From positions 3,397 to 38,045 of the forward strand of contig JAHDBF010000012.1 in assembly GCA_020630525.1 (NCBI GenBank): DNA of 34,649 nucleotides, written 5' to 3'. This document shows positions 7,700-16,537 of this stretch, piece by piece (positions within the stretch are counted from its first letter, which is position 1; the number at the start of each line of letters is the position of its first letter). Both the position numbers and the translations under genes were made by a program. Below the pieces are notes generated by a model. That model was not told where the DNA came from. It did no database searches and worked only from the letters and a program-made list of their open reading frames with translations. The DNA is from Saprospiraceae bacterium (GTDB lineage: Bacteria > Bacteroidota > Bacteroidia > Chitinophagales > Saprospiraceae).

Positions 7700-7727
7700 C
7701 TTTAAATGGTATTAGTACTATTTAAAG
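7700..7727. repeat. Hairpin spanning the M14 peptidase stop codon
   Basis: CTTTAAAT (7700-7707) pairs with ATTTAAAG (7720-7727). The stem continues inward as GGTA against TACT with one G-U pair on the plus strand, leaving a 4-nt TTAG loop. The minus-strand stop of the peptidase (7718-7720) lies in the stem. No T-run follows on the minus strand, so this is not a standard terminator. Confidence 0.6.
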
Positions 7728-10216
7728 AAAATGCAGTTAGCAAATAATGTAGATCCACCATACCAAAAGCCTCTAAAATTTGGATTGTCTACCAACATTA
7801 TAAGATTTCCTTCTCCCTTAGACATGCGCATTACAGAGGTACTATTACTGCTTTTCTCTTTATTATGTATAGAAGCATAACCACACAACAATGGATTTTC
7901 AGTATAACTTCCAACTGTTTTTATAGCAGGACTCAATGGCGTTTGATACCACTGTGTACCTTTTTTGAAAATGGGCAGATTATCCGATTTATATCCAAAC
8001 ATCAATGGATCGTTAAGGTCAATTTTTGTATTGAATATGGCACCACCGATCACTTGTCCACCAGAGTCTTTTAAAGATTTTGGATCATTGTCTGATTTGT
8101 TTTCTAAGCTTATCCAATTAGCATTTTCTGCAATTTGAATAGCTCTTCTCATCAAGATTAGGGTGCCTCCTTTTTCTATCCATTCATTTAATTTGTTGTT
8201 TACGACTTCGTCGAATGAATACCGTCCATCGGCAAAAATAATATGCGTGTAACGATCAAGATTTGATCTACCCAATTGGTTTATGTCAAATTTTGTAACA
8301 GGGATTTTCCATCTGTAATCTAACTGAAAATAATTGTCTCCAACCTCATAGGCATTGGTGCCTTCTCCAGTGATTAGCGCGAGAGAAATTTGTTGGATCG
8401 TATCAATGTGATTTGATTTTAATTCTTGAATAGATTTGTTAATATACTTTGCTTCAATGTCGTTTTCTTTAATTAATTTTCTTAATAATGCGCTGTTACT
8501 ACTTTCCATTTTTGGCAAGTCCAATATTAGATCACCAGCATTAATATTTAAGTAATCATCTGCAATATCTTTAGTGGCACGCTCAACCAAAATACCATTA
8601 TTTGTCAGTTGATATGCCAATGAAGGTGCCATGTAATTTGACCAAGGAATTACACAATGATAAGCCTCCTTGTTAAATCTATTGGTTTTCGGAGCAACAA
8701 TAGATTCGCCTAAATTTAATGAAACGTTTCTAGGGATCTCTGCAAAGTCAGCATTAAATGCATGAGGAAAATTCCATGTAGAAACATCATAAAAGATACT
8801 ATCTGTAAAGCTGGTTCTTTCTTCGAATATTGATTCGATTAATGTAGTTTGTCTTTGGTCAGAGCCGATGATTAAGCTGGATTTAGCTGGAAATTTTTTG
8901 CCATCAACTTCAATATTTTCAGTATTCTGAGAAATGATAATCTTGTGTGATTCCACAATATTTTTAAATCTCTCTCGCTTCCATAAATCTGGGATGTTTA
9001 TGATGTAACCATATCTATCTTTCTTTTTAGATTTTGCCAGTCTCTCTTTATAAAAATCATGTTGGTAAAGTAAAATACTATCACGCATTTCTACACAAGC
9101 TTTGTGCGTAGATAGAGAAGTAACCACTTGGTTCCTAATACTAAATGGCCAACTCAATAGTCCATTGTCAGTCTCTTGTAATATTCCTTCAGAGGTAGCT
9201 TGCTCAAACAATATTCCGATGCACCCTTGACCATCTGGATACGTTGATCCTTTGCCATAATAAAAATCATCAAACCGCTCTTTACTAAAATATGCTGCTC
9301 CTATAGAATCAAGATGCTGACCATGATAATCAGCGATGCCTTCTGTTATGTCTTGATTGATTTGTGGAGTCAATGGATTTGTTCTTGATGGAACTCCAGG
9401 TTGAAAAAAGAATGTACTGTTTTTACCCATTTCATGATGGTCTGTTAATACATTGGGATTCCATTTTTGAAAAACATCAATCCTTCCTTGAGATTCAGGA
9501 TGAGTAAGCAATAACCAATCTCGATTTAGATCAAACCAATAATGATTTGTTCTACCTGTAGGCCAAGGTTCATTGTGATTTATGTCATTTGGATCAGTTA
9601 CAAACATCATGTCTCTAGTGCTGTTTACCCAACTTGCATAACGTTGAAAACCATCAGGATTATAACATGGGTCGAAAAGGATCACTAGATTGTCAAGCGT
9701 TTTTTTTACCTGCTCAGATTTTCCTGCGGCGAGATAATAAGCAACCAATAACGCTGCATTTCCGCCAGAAGCTTCATCTCCATGAATACTATATCCTTGA
9801 TAAAGTACTAGAGGCATATTGGTAACATCGACCTTTTCATTAGAATATGGATCGGATAATTTTTTGTGATTTTCCAATATTTCATCTATTCGACCTTGGT
9901 TTTTTTCTGATGTAATCGTGAGATATGCAAGCTGCCTTCGTTCATAAGTTTCTGCATATTTAGTGATTGTAACTCGATCTGATAATTCTGCCAACAATTC
10001 CATATAAGCCAATTGCCTATCATGATTTACATACCATTCTCCGATTTCATAACCCAAAAATTCCTTTGGACTAGGAATGTTTTCATCGTATTCAGTTTCT
10101 GGAAGATAATAGCTTAAGTCTACTTCATCCAGCAAGTTTGATTGAGTAAATCCATTCCATTGACTTATCATTAAGCCAATTAAAGTGAATATTCGCAAAG
10201 AAGTAATTACTTTCAT
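7718..10216 (-). CDS. Secreted M14-family zinc carboxypeptidase with GATase1-like C-terminal region
   Basis: This is an 832-residue secreted metallopeptidase. A signal peptide covers about residues 1-25 (ending NGFTQ). The M14 domain shows the zinc motif HGDE at 145-148, DPCYNPDGF at 182-190, the substrate-binding NRDW at 231-234, the third zinc ligand in TDHHEMG at 259-264 and the likely catalytic Glu338 in GILFEQATSEG. It should cleave C-terminal residues or peptides outside the cytoplasm. From about residue 608 (ALITGEGTNAYEVGDNYF, HIIFADGRYSFDE, GGTLILMRR) the protein looks like a glutamine-amidotransferase-like Rossmann domain without an obvious catalytic Cys. Such large two-part M14 proteins are common in Bacteroidota. 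It is a single-gene unit, divergent from the gene at 10246 with a 29-nt gap. Confidence 0.92.
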   Translation of the reverse strand: MKVITSLRIFTLIGLMISQWNGFTQSNLLDEVDLSYYLPETEYDENIPSPKEFLGYEIGEWYVNHDRQLAYMELLAELSDRVTITKYAETYERRQLAYLTITSEKNQGRIDEILENHKKLSDPYSNEKVDVTNMPLVLYQGYSIHGDEASGGNAALLVAYYLAAGKSEQVKKTLDNLVILFDPCYNPDGFQRYASWVNSTRDMMFVTDPNDINHNEPWPTGRTNHYWFDLNRDWLLLTHPESQGRIDVFQKWNPNVLTDHHEMGKNSTFFFQPGVPSRTNPLTPQINQDITEGIADYHGQHLDSIGAAYFSKERFDDFYYGKGSTYPDGQGCIGILFEQATSEGILQETDNGLLSWPFSIRNQVVTSLSTHKACVEMRDSILLYQHDFYKERLAKSKKKDRYGYIINIPDLWKRERFKNIVESHKIIISQNTENIEVDGKKFPAKSSLIIGSDQRQTTLIESIFEERTSFTDSIFYDVSTWNFPHAFNADFAEIPRNVSLNLGESIVAPKTNRFNKEAYHCVIPWSNYMAPSLAYQLTNNGILVERATKDIADDYLNINAGDLILDLPKMESSNSALLRKLIKENDIEAKYINKSIQELKSNHIDTIQQISLALITGEGTNAYEVGDNYFQLDYRWKIPVTKFDINQLGRSNLDRYTHIIFADGRYSFDEVVNNKLNEWIEKGGTLILMRRAIQIAENANWISLENKSDNDPKSLKDSGGQVIGGAIFNTKIDLNDPLMFGYKSDNLPIFKKGTQWYQTPLSPAIKTVGSYTENPLLCGYASIHNKEKSSNSTSVMRMSKGEGNLIMLVDNPNFRGFWYGGSTLFANCIFFK

Positions 10217-10245
10217 AGTCTAAAAATTTAATTTCGATTCAAAGT

Positions 10246-10542
10246 ATGCAGGTCTTCATGATAATTATCATAGCAATTTTCATTGCTTTATTGTTCTTAA
10301 ATATTTTTTTCAGAGTCAAGGTATTAAAATACTATAAGATTTTAGTCCAAAACCGTGTACAGTTTGATGCAAAGTGGATTTTCGATAAAAAGAAAATGGA
10401 AACAGAAGTCCTCGCTAAAAATCCTACATTTGCAACAGAAATCAATGCTTTTGCATCGAACATTCGCAAATCAGTAAAAATAGCTTCAATTTTAGTTGTA
10501 CTCATTACAATATTTGGGTGCATTCTGATGTATTATAAGTAA
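10246..10542 (+). CDS. Small two-helix membrane protein, unknown function
   Basis: This protein has 98 residues and I do not recognise its family. It has a very hydrophobic N-terminal helix (about residues 3-23), a basic and amphipathic middle (KVLKYYKILVQ..., KKKMETEVLAKNP) and a second helix at about 75-95 (SVKIASILVVLITIFGCILM). Start may be the ATG at 10246 or the one at 10258 (Met5). Its stop lies 13 nt before the oxidoreductase start, so it may lead the operon that follows. The 29-nt gap to the divergent peptidase gene must hold both start regions; the closest promoter-like string is TAATTTCG at 10229. Confidence 0.65.
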   Translation: MQVFMIIIIAIFIALLFLNIFFRVKVLKYYKILVQNRVQFDAKWIFDKKKMETEVLAKNPTFATEINAFASNIRKSVKIASILVVLITIFGCILMYYK

Positions 10543-10555
10543 TCGAACCAAACTT

Positions 10556-11521
10556 TTGAAAAAACCAATATTGAGAATAGGTGTAGTAGGAACTGGACAT
10601 TTGGGGAACATACATATTAATTGCCTGAGTCAAACCCCTTTCAATCTGATCGGTATCAATGACATTGATAGTGAAAAAGGCATTGCTGTAGCTAACAATC
10701 ACAACACGACATTTTACTCAGATTATGAAGCACTTCTCGAAAAAGTTGACGCTATATTGATTGTAGCAGATACAAAAAGTCATTTCAACTTAGCGCAAAA
10801 AGCCATTAATCGCGGAGTTCATACATTTATTGAAAAACCTGTTACTTCTACATTGGAAGAGGCTTTTGATTTGGTTAAATTACAATCCAAATTTCCTGAT
10901 TTAGTAATTCAAGTAGGTCATGTAGAGCGTTTCAATCCTGCATTTAAAAGCAGTAAGGCTAAGATTCAAAATCCAAGATTTATAGAATGTCATAGATTGG
11001 CAAACTTTAATCCCCGAGGAAATGACGTTTCAGTTGTTTTAGATTTAATGATTCACGATTTAGATATCTTACTTGCTTTAGTAAATAGTAATATCAAAGA
11101 AATTAGAGCTAATGGAGTTCAAGTCATTTCTGAGACATCAGATATTTGCAATGCACGTATCGAATTTGAAAATGGTAGCGTTGCTAATATTACTGCGAGT
11201 AGATTGAGTCTTAATGCGATGCGGAAATTTAGAATTTTTCAAGATGATGCTTATATCTCGATAGATTTTTTAGAAAAGAAAAATCAAATTGTCAAATTAA
11301 GTGACAACCCAGAAAATGGAATGTCTCTTGAAACAAAAAATGGTACTAAATACCTCAACATTGAAATCAACGAAAACCAAGAACATAACGCAATTGTAGA
11401 AGAACAGCAGGAATTTTATAATTCTATTGTAAATGGTGATAAAGTAAAAGTCGACCTAAATCATGCATACAAAGTAATGGACTTAGCTCAAAATATTGAA
11501 AAACTAGTACAAAATCAATGA
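10556..11521 (+). CDS. Gfo/Idh/MocA family NAD(P)-dependent oxidoreductase
   Basis: This 321-residue enzyme has a Rossmann domain with the dinucleotide loop GVVGTGHLGNIH (9-20), the family signature EKPVTST at 93-99 and a second domain with VGHVERFNPAF at 120-130 and DLMIHDLDI at 163-171. These are typical of sugar-oxidising members, including the UDP-GlcNAc 3-dehydrogenase type; the substrate here is not proven. The start codon is TTG at 10556; no ATG is available and the encoded MKKPILRIGVVG fits the family N-terminus. The last four bases (ATGA) overlap the start of the downstream lipoprotein gene. With the sugar transferase further on, a nucleotide-sugar role is plausible. Confidence 0.85.
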   Translation: MKKPILRIGVVGTGHLGNIHINCLSQTPFNLIGINDIDSEKGIAVANNHNTTFYSDYEALLEKVDAILIVADTKSHFNLAQKAINRGVHTFIEKPVTSTLEEAFDLVKLQSKFPDLVIQVGHVERFNPAFKSSKAKIQNPRFIECHRLANFNPRGNDVSVVLDLMIHDLDILLALVNSNIKEIRANGVQVISETSDICNARIEFENGSVANITASRLSLNAMRKFRIFQDDAYISIDFLEKKNQIVKLSDNPENGMSLETKNGTKYLNIEINENQEHNAIVEEQQEFYNSIVNGDKVKVDLNHAYKVMDLAQNIEKLVQNQ

Positions 11522-12381
11522 GGCAAAATATTTATTTTATAGCTTTTTTAATGCTAAGCATAATCTATACTGGTTGTGGATTGGTTGACAATTTTGATAC
11601 AGAAGCAATGTTTATAGAAGTATCAGATGTTTCTGTCTCTACAAATCAAAATCAAGGTTCTAGCAGTCACAACATTAAAGATGTTTGGATCATTGAGGAG
11701 GGACAGTCAACTGGAGTTCACGAGATACCAACCAATACCGCAATCTTAAGTGAGAACCAAGAAATAGAAATTATATATCAGGCCGCCATAAGAAAAAATG
11801 GTGTTAGCTCAGACTTAGCAGTGTATCCATTTCTAGAAAATATAACAGAAACAATTTTATACCAACCATCTGGTGTTGTAAATAAAACTTTAGAATTTAA
11901 ATACCGAGACAATGCGATATTTTCATTTATAGAGGGTTTTGAGCAAAATCACCAAATGAATTTTGATGCTGATGAAAACGCGCAATCATTCATGCAAAAA
12001 GTAACGACCGATGCAAAGGATGGTCTGTATTCTGGATATTACAATCTTACAGATTCTATTCCAAGTATCGAAGTGGCTACTGACATTATCTATGATAGTT
12101 GGCCTCAAAATTCGACTCCAGTTTATTTGGAATTAGATTATAAAAATGATATTCCTTTTGACATTGGTTTGATCGGTTATTTTGCTGGTTCTAATGCCAC
12201 TGCTTACTATATCACCATTACAGAAAGAGAAGATTGGAATAAAATATATGTTGACCTTACGGATTTGATTGCAAGTTCTCAGTTGGAAGGTTATAGGGTT
12301 GTTTTTAGGTCTGTCTTAGATACTACGACATTAGATTCAGGAAATGTATTTATTGATAATCTAAAAGTGTTGCATTTTTAG
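11518..12381 (+). CDS. Predicted lipoprotein, unknown function
   Basis: This 287-residue protein has a type II signal peptide: MRQNIYFIAFLMLSIIYTGC, with lipid-accepting Cys20. The residues after Cys (GLVDNFD) do not form the charged surface-export signal known in several Bacteroidota, so the final leaflet is open. The mature part looks beta-rich; the C-terminal half (about 130-287, ending DSGNVFIDNLKVLHF) resembles carbohydrate-binding-like sandwich domains, but this is only an impression. It is translationally coupled on both sides: ATGA overlap with the oxidoreductase upstream and zero spacing to the sugar transferase downstream. That suggests a role linked to surface glycan, but no family is recognised. 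Confidence 0.72.
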   Translation: MRQNIYFIAFLMLSIIYTGCGLVDNFDTEAMFIEVSDVSVSTNQNQGSSSHNIKDVWIIEEGQSTGVHEIPTNTAILSENQEIEIIYQAAIRKNGVSSDLAVYPFLENITETILYQPSGVVNKTLEFKYRDNAIFSFIEGFEQNHQMNFDADENAQSFMQKVTTDAKDGLYSGYYNLTDSIPSIEVATDIIYDSWPQNSTPVYLELDYKNDIPFDIGLIGYFAGSNATAYYITITEREDWNKIYVDLTDLIASSQLEGYRVVFRSVLDTTTLDSGNVFIDNLKVLHF

Positions 12382-13806
12382 ATGTCTGGAGGCCAACGAA
12401 AAGCAGAAATTTTTATTTACCGATTCTTAGATTGGTTGACATCATGTCTTTCGTGGTTCATATTTTTTGTTTCCAGAAAATTCATTGAAGATCCAAATCA
12501 GACATTCGTAGAGGCAATTAGTGATGAAAAGTTGTATCACGGATTAGTATTAATTCCGATGGGTTGGTTAATCCTTTATTCCATATTTGATAAATATTCT
12601 GACATATACAGATATTCTCGTTGGGCAACATTAGTAAGGACATTTGTTATCAGTTTTTTTGGATCTCTGTTTCTATATTTTTCTGTTTTAATTGACGACT
12701 CCTCCTTACAATATAGTACAGTATTATCAGCATTATTAAGGTTATTCCTTATTCATTTTCTTTTGACAGCATTTGCTAGAATGACTTTTTTAACAGTGTC
12801 AAGTAGAAGATTAAAACAAGGTAAAGTACAATATAATACCTTGATTATCGGCGGCGATATAAGCGCAGTAGAATTGTATGATGAGCTTATAAATAAGCCT
12901 TACGGTAAAGGCCATAACTTTATTGGATTTATTGACAGCAATGGAAAATCAACCAATCATTTGCAGGCTAAAATTCCTTTACTTGGAAAATTAGCAGCAC
13001 TGAGTCAAATCATTGAAGACTATAATATAGAAGAAATAATTATTGCTATTGAGACTTCTGAGCATAACAAACTCAAAGAGATTTTGGATGTAATCTATGA
13101 TTATTCTGATCGCTTATTGGTGAAAATTATTCCTGATATGTATGATATTATGGTCGGTAGCGTCAAGTTAAATCATGTCTATGGCGCTATATTAATCGAG
13201 ATTGATCAAGAGATAATGCCTCGATGGGAAATTTTATTAAAAAGAATAATTGATATTACCTTAAGTGCATTGTTCTTGTTAATATTTTCTCCATTATATC
13301 TATACATAGCAATTAGGGTTCGTTTATCCTCTCCTGGTCCAATATTATATTTACAAGAAAGAGTTGGTAAAAACTTCAAGCCATTTTATATCTATAAATT
13401 TAGATCAATGAATGTCAATGCGGAAATGAATGGTCCGCAATTGTCATTTGAAGATGATCCTAGAATCACCAATTGGGGTAAAACAATGAGGAAATGGAGA
13501 TTGGACGAATTGCCACAATTTGTAAATGTCATTAAAGGGGAAATGTCTCTAGTCGGACCTAGACCAGAAAGACAATTTTATATAGACCAGATTACCGCAG
13601 AAGCTCCGCATTATAAGCACCTTTTAAAAGTAAGGCCTGGAATTACTTCTTGGGGGCAAGTAAAATATGGTTATGCTTCTAATCTTTCCCAGATGCTCCA
13701 ACGACTAAAATATGACATCATATATATTGAGAATATGTCGCTCGGATTGGATGTTAAAATTTTATTCTATACAATATTGGTACTCATTCAAGGAAAGGGA
13801 AAGTAA
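12382..13806 (+). CDS. Polyprenyl-phosphate sugar-phosphate transferase (WcaJ-like)
   Basis: This 474-residue integral membrane protein has hydrophobic helices in the first 140 residues, a CoA-binding-like Rossmann part (NTLIIGGDISAVELYDEL, about 150-260) and a C-terminal bacterial sugar transferase domain from about 285. The catalytic domain has the expected pieces: KRIIDITLSALFLL, SSPGPILYLQERVG, FYIYKFRSM, WRLDELPQFVNVIKGEMSLV, GPRPERQFY and VRPGITSWGQV. Such enzymes put the first sugar phosphate on undecaprenyl phosphate and start exopolysaccharide, capsule or O-antigen units. The sugar is not identifiable. It directly follows the lipoprotein gene and its stop shares one base with the aroE start. 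Confidence 0.93.
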   Translation: MSGGQRKAEIFIYRFLDWLTSCLSWFIFFVSRKFIEDPNQTFVEAISDEKLYHGLVLIPMGWLILYSIFDKYSDIYRYSRWATLVRTFVISFFGSLFLYFSVLIDDSSLQYSTVLSALLRLFLIHFLLTAFARMTFLTVSSRRLKQGKVQYNTLIIGGDISAVELYDELINKPYGKGHNFIGFIDSNGKSTNHLQAKIPLLGKLAALSQIIEDYNIEEIIIAIETSEHNKLKEILDVIYDYSDRLLVKIIPDMYDIMVGSVKLNHVYGAILIEIDQEIMPRWEILLKRIIDITLSALFLLIFSPLYLYIAIRVRLSSPGPILYLQERVGKNFKPFYIYKFRSMNVNAEMNGPQLSFEDDPRITNWGKTMRKWRLDELPQFVNVIKGEMSLVGPRPERQFYIDQITAEAPHYKHLLKVRPGITSWGQVKYGYASNLSQMLQRLKYDIIYIENMSLGLDVKILFYTILVLIQGKGK

Positions 13807-14537
13807 TGGATAAAAGACGATTTGGCTTAATAGGATTTCCACTTTCTCATAGCTTTTCTGCAGGTTATTTTGCTGAAAAGTTTAATAATGAAAATATTCT
13901 TGATGCACAATATGATGCATTTGAATTAAAAGACATAAATGAAGTAGAAAGCATTTTTAGCTTAGAAAATATTCAAGGAATCAATGTTACAATTCCTTAT
14001 AAAGAAGCAATTATTCCATATTTGGATGAATTAAGTCAAGAAGCTAAAGAAATCGGAGCAGTGAATACAGTATTAATTGAAAATCATAAAAAGATAGGTT
14101 TTAATACTGACGCATTCGGGTTTAAAAAAAGTCTTCAAGAATTTATACTTATTGAAGATTATCAAGCATTAATTTTAGGAACTGGTGGCGCCTCTAAAGC
14201 AGTGCAATATGTTTTTAAAGATTTAGGAATAGCTTATACTCTGGTATCAAGAAATTCAGATTTTTTGACCTACGAAGAAATTGATGAATCAGTAATAAAA
14301 ACACATAATTTAATTGTGAATACTACACCGCTAGGAATGAGTCCCAATATCAATCATTGTCCCAATATTCCTTACCAATATCTTTCGTCAAATCATTATT
14401 TATTAGATCTGATATATAATCCTGAAAAAACATTATTTTTGACTAAAGGAGAGGAAAAAGGAGCTCATATTCTAAATGGTCTACCTATGTTAGTTAATCA
14501 AGCAGAAAAAGCTTGGAATATCTGGAATAAACAATAA
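13806..14537 (+). CDS. aroE: Shikimate dehydrogenase
   Basis: This 243-residue enzyme reduces 3-dehydroshikimate with NADPH in aromatic amino acid synthesis. Visible signatures are the shikimate-binding GFPLSHSFSA (10-19), the catalytic Lys66 in TIPYKEA, Asn87 in GAVNT, Asp102 in NTDAFGF and the cofactor loop GTGGASKA (125-132). It is shorter than the usual 270 or so residues, as in other Bacteroidota versions, and no motif is missing. The start ATG overlaps the sugar transferase stop by one base, so translation is likely coupled. The proline dehydrogenase gene follows after 4 nt. Function is clear; the operon partners are metabolically unrelated. Confidence 0.94.
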   Translation: MDKRRFGLIGFPLSHSFSAGYFAEKFNNENILDAQYDAFELKDINEVESIFSLENIQGINVTIPYKEAIIPYLDELSQEAKEIGAVNTVLIENHKKIGFNTDAFGFKKSLQEFILIEDYQALILGTGGASKAVQYVFKDLGIAYTLVSRNSDFLTYEEIDESVIKTHNLIVNTTPLGMSPNINHCPNIPYQYLSSNHYLLDLIYNPEKTLFLTKGEEKGAHILNGLPMLVNQAEKAWNIWNKQ

Positions 14538-14541
14538 CAAA

Positions 14542-15741
14542 ATGAAAACTGGCAAGCCCGAAAAGGGTTTTTTAGATTTTGATAATACCGAAATAGCCTA
14601 TGCAAGCAAGTCCAATAAGGAATTAAGGCATATTGCGAATTTATTTAGACTGATGAACAATAGTACATTGGTTAATTTAGGTACTTCCTTGGGATTAACA
14701 GCAATGAAATTTAACCTTCCGCTTGCTGTTCCAATTTTTAAAAGAACAATATTTAGTCAATTTGTCGGAGGAGAAAATTTACTCGATTGCCAAAAAACTA
14801 TAGATTTTCTCTACAAAAATAATAGCTTAACAATCCTAGATTATGGTGCCGAAGGAAAATCTGACGAGAGTGAATTGGATTTAGTAAAAGAAGAAACCAT
14901 TAAGGCAATTCAACTTGCCGCATCCAATAACTCTGTACCTGCCGTAAGTACAAAGTTGACCGGATTGGTAAGAAATGAAATTCTAGAATCTTTAAATAAA
15001 GGAGAAGAATTATCTGAATCAGATTTACATGATTATTCCAAGTTTTATGATCGGCTCGATGCCATTTGTAAAACTGCTTCAGACCTTAAGGTCTCCATTT
15101 TCGTAGATGCAGAGGAAAGTTGGATTCAAATTGCAATTGATCGATTGGTCGATGAAATGATGGAGCAGTATAACAAGGAAAAAGTGATCGTCTGGAATAC
15201 TTTTCAACTATATAGAAAGGACAAATATGACTTTCTCCAACAAAGCCACGAAAAGGCAGAATCTAGAGGATATATGCTTGGAGCAAAATTGGTCCGTGGA
15301 GCATACATGGATAAAGAGGCCGCAAATGCTAAGGATTTAGGAATTGAAAACCCAATTCACGATTCTAAAGAAAACACAGACAAAGCTTTTAATGATAGTG
15401 TCAAATTTTGTGTTGACAACTATAAAATCATAGGGTCATGTTGCGCATCTCATAATTTAGAAAGCAATCTATATCAAGCAAAACTTATTGAAGAAAATAA
15501 CATTGATAAAAAACATCCTCATCTGAATTTCTGCCAATTATATGGGATGAGTGATAACATCACCTTTAATCTAGCAAATGCAGGATATAATGTTGCCAAA
15601 TACATGCCTTATGGTCCTGTAAAAGAAGTAATCCCATACCTTATTAGAAGAGCCAAAGAAAACGCATCCGTTGCTGGAGATATGTCTAGAGAATTAAGGC
15701 TAATTGTTGGAGAGTTACGCCGTAGGGGACTAAATAAGTAG
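14542..15741 (+). CDS. Proline dehydrogenase (FAD-dependent)
   Basis: This 399-residue monofunctional proline dehydrogenase oxidises proline to pyrroline-5-carboxylate, passing electrons to the quinone pool through FAD. Family signatures seen are the barrel strands FVDAEES, VWNTFQLYRKD, GAKLVRGAYMDKE (the conserved RGAY), CCASHN and FCQLYGMSDN, and the C-terminal YGPVKEVIPYLIRRAKEN with the substrate-binding Arg pair. The longer N-terminal helical region matches the eukaryote-like, Bacteroidota-type form rather than PutA. No P5C dehydrogenase domain is fused. It is the last gene of the plus-strand run and meets the CoA-binding gene tail to tail with 3 nt between them, so the transcripts overlap unless ended inside coding DNA. 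Confidence 0.93.
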   Translation: MKTGKPEKGFLDFDNTEIAYASKSNKELRHIANLFRLMNNSTLVNLGTSLGLTAMKFNLPLAVPIFKRTIFSQFVGGENLLDCQKTIDFLYKNNSLTILDYGAEGKSDESELDLVKEETIKAIQLAASNNSVPAVSTKLTGLVRNEILESLNKGEELSESDLHDYSKFYDRLDAICKTASDLKVSIFVDAEESWIQIAIDRLVDEMMEQYNKEKVIVWNTFQLYRKDKYDFLQQSHEKAESRGYMLGAKLVRGAYMDKEAANAKDLGIENPIHDSKENTDKAFNDSVKFCVDNYKIIGSCCASHNLESNLYQAKLIEENNIDKKHPHLNFCQLYGMSDNITFNLANAGYNVAKYMPYGPVKEVIPYLIRRAKENASVAGDMSRELRLIVGELRRRGLNK

Positions 15742-15744
15742 AGA

Positions 15745-16116
15745 TCAATATTGTCCTGTGTTGAGCATAACAAGTGTACAAGCATGTAAAACTTCAATGC
15801 CTTCATTTCTAGCAAGCATAGATAATTTGGCATTTTCAGCTCCAGGATTTAGAATGATACGTTTTGGCTTCAAGCCCAATATATAATCCAATCCAGTTCC
15901 AAGATTTTTCTCACCAACATATACAGTAATTGTATCTATGCCTTCAAATTGTGGTTCACCTTTTCGAATTAAGATTCCATTTACTTCTCCTTCTCTTAAT
16001 CCGACAGCCAAGACTGGGTGATTCTTTTTCTGCAATAAAATCATTGCTTTATGAGCGTACCTTTGCGGATTCAAAGATGCACCTATAACTAAAGTGGATT
16101 TTGAGTTCATATACAA
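15745..16116 (-). CDS. CoA-binding domain protein (YccU-like)
   Basis: This 123-residue protein is essentially one CoA_binding Rossmann domain: LVIGASLNPQRYAHKA near the N-terminus, VGLREGEVNG, then LGLKPKRIILNPGAEN and CTLVML at the end. Related proteins bind CoA or nucleotides; their role is unsettled. The start could be the ATG at 16116 or the one at 16110 (Met3); the difference is two residues. It converges on proline dehydrogenase with a 3-nt gap. A TATATTTG element on the minus strand lies about 60 nt upstream. Confidence 0.82.
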   Translation of the reverse strand: MYMNSKSTLVIGASLNPQRYAHKAMILLQKKNHPVLAVGLREGEVNGILIRKGEPQFEGIDTITVYVGEKNLGTGLDYILGLKPKRIILNPGAENAKLSMLARNEGIEVLHACTLVMLNTGQY

Positions 16117-16174
16117 TTAAATTTAATGTAAAGTATATTGATTTACCAACATCAATTCATGAAAATTAAGAAAA

Positions 16175-16182
16175 CAAATATA
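16175..16182 (-). promoter_or_regulatory. -7 element of the CoA-binding gene
   Basis: On the minus strand this reads TATATTTG, an exact TAnnTTTG match, 58 nt before the ATG at 16116. A TTTG partner at the standard distance is absent. Confidence 0.3.
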
Positions 16183-16460
16183 TGTATTTAATTAGATGTA
16201 TAAATTATTGATTTTAAATGTCCAAAACATTAAGATTAATTTTATGTATATAAATATAGGTATGTATAATATTTAACTATCTGATTTTTAGTTAGTTAAG
16301 TCAATATATTTAATGATTGATATTCACATGTAATTTTGTATTTATACGATGTATATAGCACTAGAAAGCAAAATTTAAATTCGGTAAACGTCAAAACAAC
16401 AAAATTTTACGTAACAATTGCAATTGATATTAAAATTATCGTGCAAATGTAATTTTACCC

Positions 16461-16491
16461 TTTGCTTAAATGGAAATAAGTCTTACTTTTG
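16461..16491 (+). promoter_or_regulatory. Bacteroidota-type promoter of rpsL-rpsG-fusA
   Basis: TTTG at 16461-16464, a 19-nt spacer and TACTTTTG at 16484-16491 match the primary-sigma consensus TTTG-N19-TAnnTTTG exactly. Transcription should begin about 16497, giving a leader of about 40 nt before the rpsL ATG. The leader has a small TTCC/GGAA hairpin only. Confidence 0.85.
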
Positions 16492-16537
16492 CATTTCCTT
16501 TTTCGGAAGGTATTAATTGTATTATAAAAATTACCAT

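Larger units (their letters stand above)
16117..16537. other. AT-rich non-coding region ahead of the ribosomal cluster
   Basis: These 421 nt hold no plausible coding frame. I see a minus-strand -7 element (16175-16182), a weak dyad TTAACTA/TAGTTAA near 16276-16304, many short runs of A and T, and the rpsL promoter at 16461-16491. Very AT-rich DNA like this upstream of a highly expressed operon may act as an upstream promoter element or a bent segment, which is inference. Confidence 0.6.

Noticed and set aside
16276-16304. TTAACTA/TAGTTAA dyad as a terminator
   Set aside because: The stem is only A-T rich, the loop is long and no T-run of note follows; it is expected by chance in such AT-rich DNA.
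16517-16537. Seven-residue N-terminal extension of S12
   Set aside because: The S12 family begins at MPTINQL; the upstream ATG lies in the leader only about 20 nt from the predicted transcript start.
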